This document shows positions 5,299 through 7,074 of a stretch of 7,074 nucleotides of DNA, piece by piece; position 1 is the first letter of the stretch; each line of letters begins with the position of its first letter. The notes under the pieces are model-generated. The model searched no databases. It was not told the DNA's origin and was given only the letters and a program-made list of their open reading frames with translations. Both the position numbers and the translations under genes were made by a program. The stretch is from NCBI GenBank assembly GCA_050743365.1, contig JBOGFI010000031.1:1-7074 (forward strand), read 5' to 3'. This DNA is from JBOGFI01 sp050743365 (GTDB taxonomy: Bacteria; Actinomycetota; Acidimicrobiia; IMCC26256; JACDBD01).

Positions 5299-6624
5299 TT
5301 ACAGGCCCTGGGTGAGGCCCGGGACTGGAAGCTGCGGCCGCTTGCCCTTCGCCACCTGCCGCATCAGCTGCTGCACCGTCTTGAACTGCTTGAGCAGCGC
5401 GTTCACGTCTTGGGTGGTGGTGCCGCTGCCGCGGGCGATGCGCAGCCGCCGCGACCCGTTGATCATCGACGGCTCCCGCCGCTCCTGCGGCGTCATCGAG
5501 CAGATGATCGCCTCGACCCGGGCCATCTCCCCCTCACCGACCTCCGCTTGGCGCAGCTCCTTGGGCACGCCCGGCAGCATCCCGAGGAGACCTTGGAGCG
5601 GGCCCATCTTGCGCACCTGGCGCATCTGCTCGAGGAAGTCCTCCAGCGTGAACTGGCCCTTTCGCAGCTTCGCCTCGGCCTTCTCCGCCTCTCCCTCGTC
5701 GAAGGCCGCCTCGGCCTTCTCGATCAGCGTGAGCACGTCGCCCATGCCGAGGATGCGGCTCGCCATGCGGTCGGGGTGGAAGGGCTCGAAGTCCTCGGGC
5801 TTCTCGCCGGTGCCGGCGAAGAGGATCGGCCGGCCGGTGACCTCCTTCACCGAGAGCGCGGCACCGCCGCGCGCGTCGCCGTCGATCTTCGTCATGATCA
5901 CGCCGTCGAGGCCGACGGCTGCGTCGAACGCCTCCGCCACGCTCACCGCCTCCTGCCCGGTCATGGCGTCGACCACCAGCAGCGTGTCGTGAGGCTGGGC
6001 GACCTTGCGGAGCCGCCGCAGCTCGTCCATGAGCTCGGCGTCGACCTGGAGGCGCCCGGCGGTGTCGACGATGACGACGTTGCGGCCGAGCCGGTCGGCC
6101 TCTCTGAGGCCACCCTTCACGACGTCCACCGGGCCGCGGGGCTCGGAATAGACGGGCACGCCGATCCGCTCGCCGAGCACGCGCAGCTGCTCGACCGCGG
6201 CCGGGCGCTGCAGGTCGGCTCCGACGAGCAGCACCCGCGAGCTGTGGCCGTCGAGGTGGCGGGCGAGCTTGGCGGCGGCGGTGGTCTTCCCCGAGCCCTG
6301 CAGGCCGGCGAGCATGACGACCGTCGGCGGCTTCGAGCTCATCGTGAGCTTGCCGGTGGTGCCGCCCAGCGTGGTGACGAGCTCCTCGTGGACGATCTTG
6401 ATCACCTGCTGCGCGGGGCTGAGGCTCTTGGCGACTTCGGCGCCGCTCGCCCGCTCCTTCACGCGGCTGATGAAGCTCTTCACGACGCGCACGTTGACGT
6501 CGGCCTCGAGCAGCGCGATGCGGATCTCGCGGCAGGTGGCGTCGATGTCGGCCTCGGAGAGCCGGCCCTTGCCACGCAGGTTGGCCAGTACCGAGGTCAG
6601 CCGGTCGGAAAGAGTGTCGAACAT
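5299..6624 (-). CDS. ffh: Signal recognition particle protein Ffh (SRP54)
   Basis: Ffh binds SRP RNA and signal sequences of nascent membrane proteins, and docks with FtsY at the membrane as paired GTPases. The 441-residue protein shows the N domain (1-95, MFDTLSDRLTSVLANLRGKG at 1-20), then the G domain: P-loop GLQGSGKTT (107-115), GADLQRPAAVEQL (135-147), DTAGR (187-191), TKIDGDARGGAALS (245-258) and FAGTGEKPEDFEPF (269-282). The methionine-bearing M domain (about 325-430) includes FLEQMRQVRKMGPLQGLLGMLPG (330-352) and SRRLRIARGSG (391-401). I chose the ATG at 6624-6622 because homology begins there and GGGAG lies four bases upstream; the frame is open to 6678 but those residues are not family-like. 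It is the first gene of the minus-strand run. ftsY is not in the window. Confidence 0.98.
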   Translation of the reverse strand: MFDTLSDRLTSVLANLRGKGRLSEADIDATCREIRIALLEADVNVRVVKSFISRVKERASGAEVAKSLSPAQQVIKIVHEELVTTLGGTTGKLTMSSKPPTVVMLAGLQGSGKTTAAAKLARHLDGHSSRVLLVGADLQRPAAVEQLRVLGERIGVPVYSEPRGPVDVVKGGLREADRLGRNVVIVDTAGRLQVDAELMDELRRLRKVAQPHDTLLVVDAMTGQEAVSVAEAFDAAVGLDGVIMTKIDGDARGGAALSVKEVTGRPILFAGTGEKPEDFEPFHPDRMASRILGMGDVLTLIEKAEAAFDEGEAEKAEAKLRKGQFTLEDFLEQMRQVRKMGPLQGLLGMLPGVPKELRQAEVGEGEMARVEAIICSMTPQERREPSMINGSRRLRIARGSGTTTQDVNALLKQFKTVQQLMRQVAKGKRPQLPVPGLTQGL

Positions 6625-6695
6625 GCCGCTCCCATGGTCGTTGCCTCCCCAGCCTAGACAACGGCTTCCGGTAGACATTCCGGTAGACAGGCGTC
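6625..6695. promoter_or_regulatory. Divergent intergenic region between ffh and the EamA transporter
   Basis: These 71 bases must hold the 5' signals of two divergent genes. The ffh ribosome-binding site is GGGAG (6633-6629). The hexamer TAGACA occurs three times on the plus strand (6655-6660, 6672-6677, 6684-6689), the last two inside a perfect tandem dodecamer. On the minus strand TAGGCT (6656-6651) is a possible -10 for ffh, but I see no good -35 at 16-18 bases. The promoter role is inferred from position. Confidence 0.4.
6666..6689. repeat. Perfect 12-bp tandem direct repeat in the ffh/EamA gap
   Basis: TTCCGGTAGACA occurs twice with no gap (6666-6677 and 6678-6689). It lies between two divergent start codons, so it may be an operator with two protomer sites or a small duplication. 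It also places the in-frame TAG (6684-6686) just upstream of the transporter start. Confidence 0.9.
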
Positions 6696-7074
6696 GTGCT
6701 GGTTACCGGTGTCGTGTTGGCCTCCGCGGTGCTGCACGCCTGCTGGAACGCGCTCGCGCACCGGGCCGGCGACGCGCTGGCCGCGGTCGCGCTGATCATG
6801 GTCGGGCTGGCCGTGGTGTCCCTGCCGCTGCTGTTCTTCGTGGCCGCGCCGGCCGTGGCGAGCTGGCCGTTCCTCGCGGTGTCCCTGGTGCTGCACGTGA
6901 CGTACACGGTGCTGCTGGCCCGCTGCTACTCGATCGGCGACTTCGGGCAGGTCTACCCGCTGGCCCGCGGCAGCGCGCCGCTGGTGGTGGCGCTGCTCGC
7001 GGTGGTGCTGGTCGGCGAGCGGCTGTCCTGGGTGGCGCTGGCCGGGGTGGGCGCGGTGTGCGGCGGGCTGTGGG
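6696..7074 (+). CDS. EamA/DMT-family membrane transporter, 3'-truncated by the window edge
   Basis: From the GTG at 6696 there is an uninterrupted frame of 126 codons to the window end. The translation is strongly hydrophobic: LVTGVVLASAVLHACWNALA (2-21), then likely membrane helices at about 27-50, 57-76, 92-107 and 111-126. The motif GDFGQVYPLARGSAPLVVAL (81-100) followed by GERLSW (107-112) is characteristic of EamA (DUF6) transporters of the drug/metabolite superfamily. These proteins have ten helices in two EamA repeats; roughly the first repeat is visible. The in-frame TAG at 6684-6686 and the start-like sequence ahead of the HACWNAL motif support the GTG at 6696. No strong ribosome-binding site precedes it. 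The substrate cannot be told. It is transcribed divergently from ffh, with no evident functional link. Confidence 0.85.
   Translation, partial: MLVTGVVLASAVLHACWNALAHRAGDALAAVALIMVGLAVVSLPLLFFVAAPAVASWPFLAVSLVLHVTYTVLLARCYSIGDFGQVYPLARGSAPLVVALLAVVLVGERLSWVALAGVGAVCGGLW

Noticed and set aside
5410..6657. A 415-codon open frame on the plus strand opposite ffh
   Set aside because: The sense strand encodes a perfect Ffh; the antisense product is His/Leu/Asp-rich and resembles nothing.
6625..6678. Upstream extension of Ffh
   Set aside because: The added residues are not family-like, while the ATG at 6624 begins the typical MFDTLSDRL sequence and has a GGGAG site.
5534..6907. A 457-codon minus-strand open frame overlapping ffh and the transporter
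   Set aside because: It is a shifted-frame shadow of ffh (Arg/Ala/Gly-rich) that crosses the divergent intergenic gap.
1..7074. A novel defence, mobile or biosynthetic system
   Set aside because: Every substantial coding region is explained by known housekeeping or common accessory families. No transposase, integrase, tRNA, phage or toxin-antitoxin signature was seen on either strand.

Overview
The window is very GC-rich. It holds a conserved actinobacterial housekeeping block on the minus strand, flanked at each end by a plus-strand gene that runs off the window. High GC, a DUF2469 protein next to a YraN nuclease, and the order ffh, rpsP, KH protein, rimM, trmD, rplS all point to Actinomycetota. 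A deep lineage such as Acidimicrobiia is my guess from gene style only. No search was possible.

Layout, read in the direction of minus-strand transcription (right to left). Ffh, the SRP GTPase, spans 6624-5299. It is followed by ribosomal protein bS16 (rpsP), a KH-domain RNA-binding protein with an unusual acidic repeat at its N-terminus, RimM (30S maturation), TrmD (tRNA m1G37 methyltransferase) and ribosomal protein bL19 (rplS). Next come DUF2469, the YraN-family nuclease-like protein and a crotonase-fold enoyl-CoA hydratase/isomerase. The set ends with the decayed remains of a SAM-dependent methyltransferase. Spacing is tight: rpsP/KH and crotonase/methyltransferase share GTGA stop-start overlaps, and rimM/trmD are 1 nt apart. 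The first six genes serve translation and protein targeting. The last four are the accessory end of the cluster.

The left edge carries the 3' part of dprA on the plus strand. It converges on, and overlaps by 19 bp, the methyltransferase remnant. The right edge carries the 5' part of an EamA/DMT-type membrane transporter, divergent from ffh. A perfect 12-bp tandem repeat lies in the 71-bp gap between them.

Notable points: (1) the methyltransferase gene has lost its SAM-binding core through an internal deletion and is also frameshifted; (2) the conserved N-terminus of RimM is in frame but has no ATG, GTG or TTG start upstream of it; (3) a 12-bp coding repeat in the KH gene produces an Asp/Glu-rich tetrad repeat; (4) lepB and rnhB, usually between rplS and DUF2469 in actinobacteria, are absent; (5) the crotonase lacks both classical hydratase glutamates but has an isomerase-type Asp. 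I found no mobile element, CRISPR array, RNA gene or convincing undescribed multi-gene system. The region is mostly core genome.
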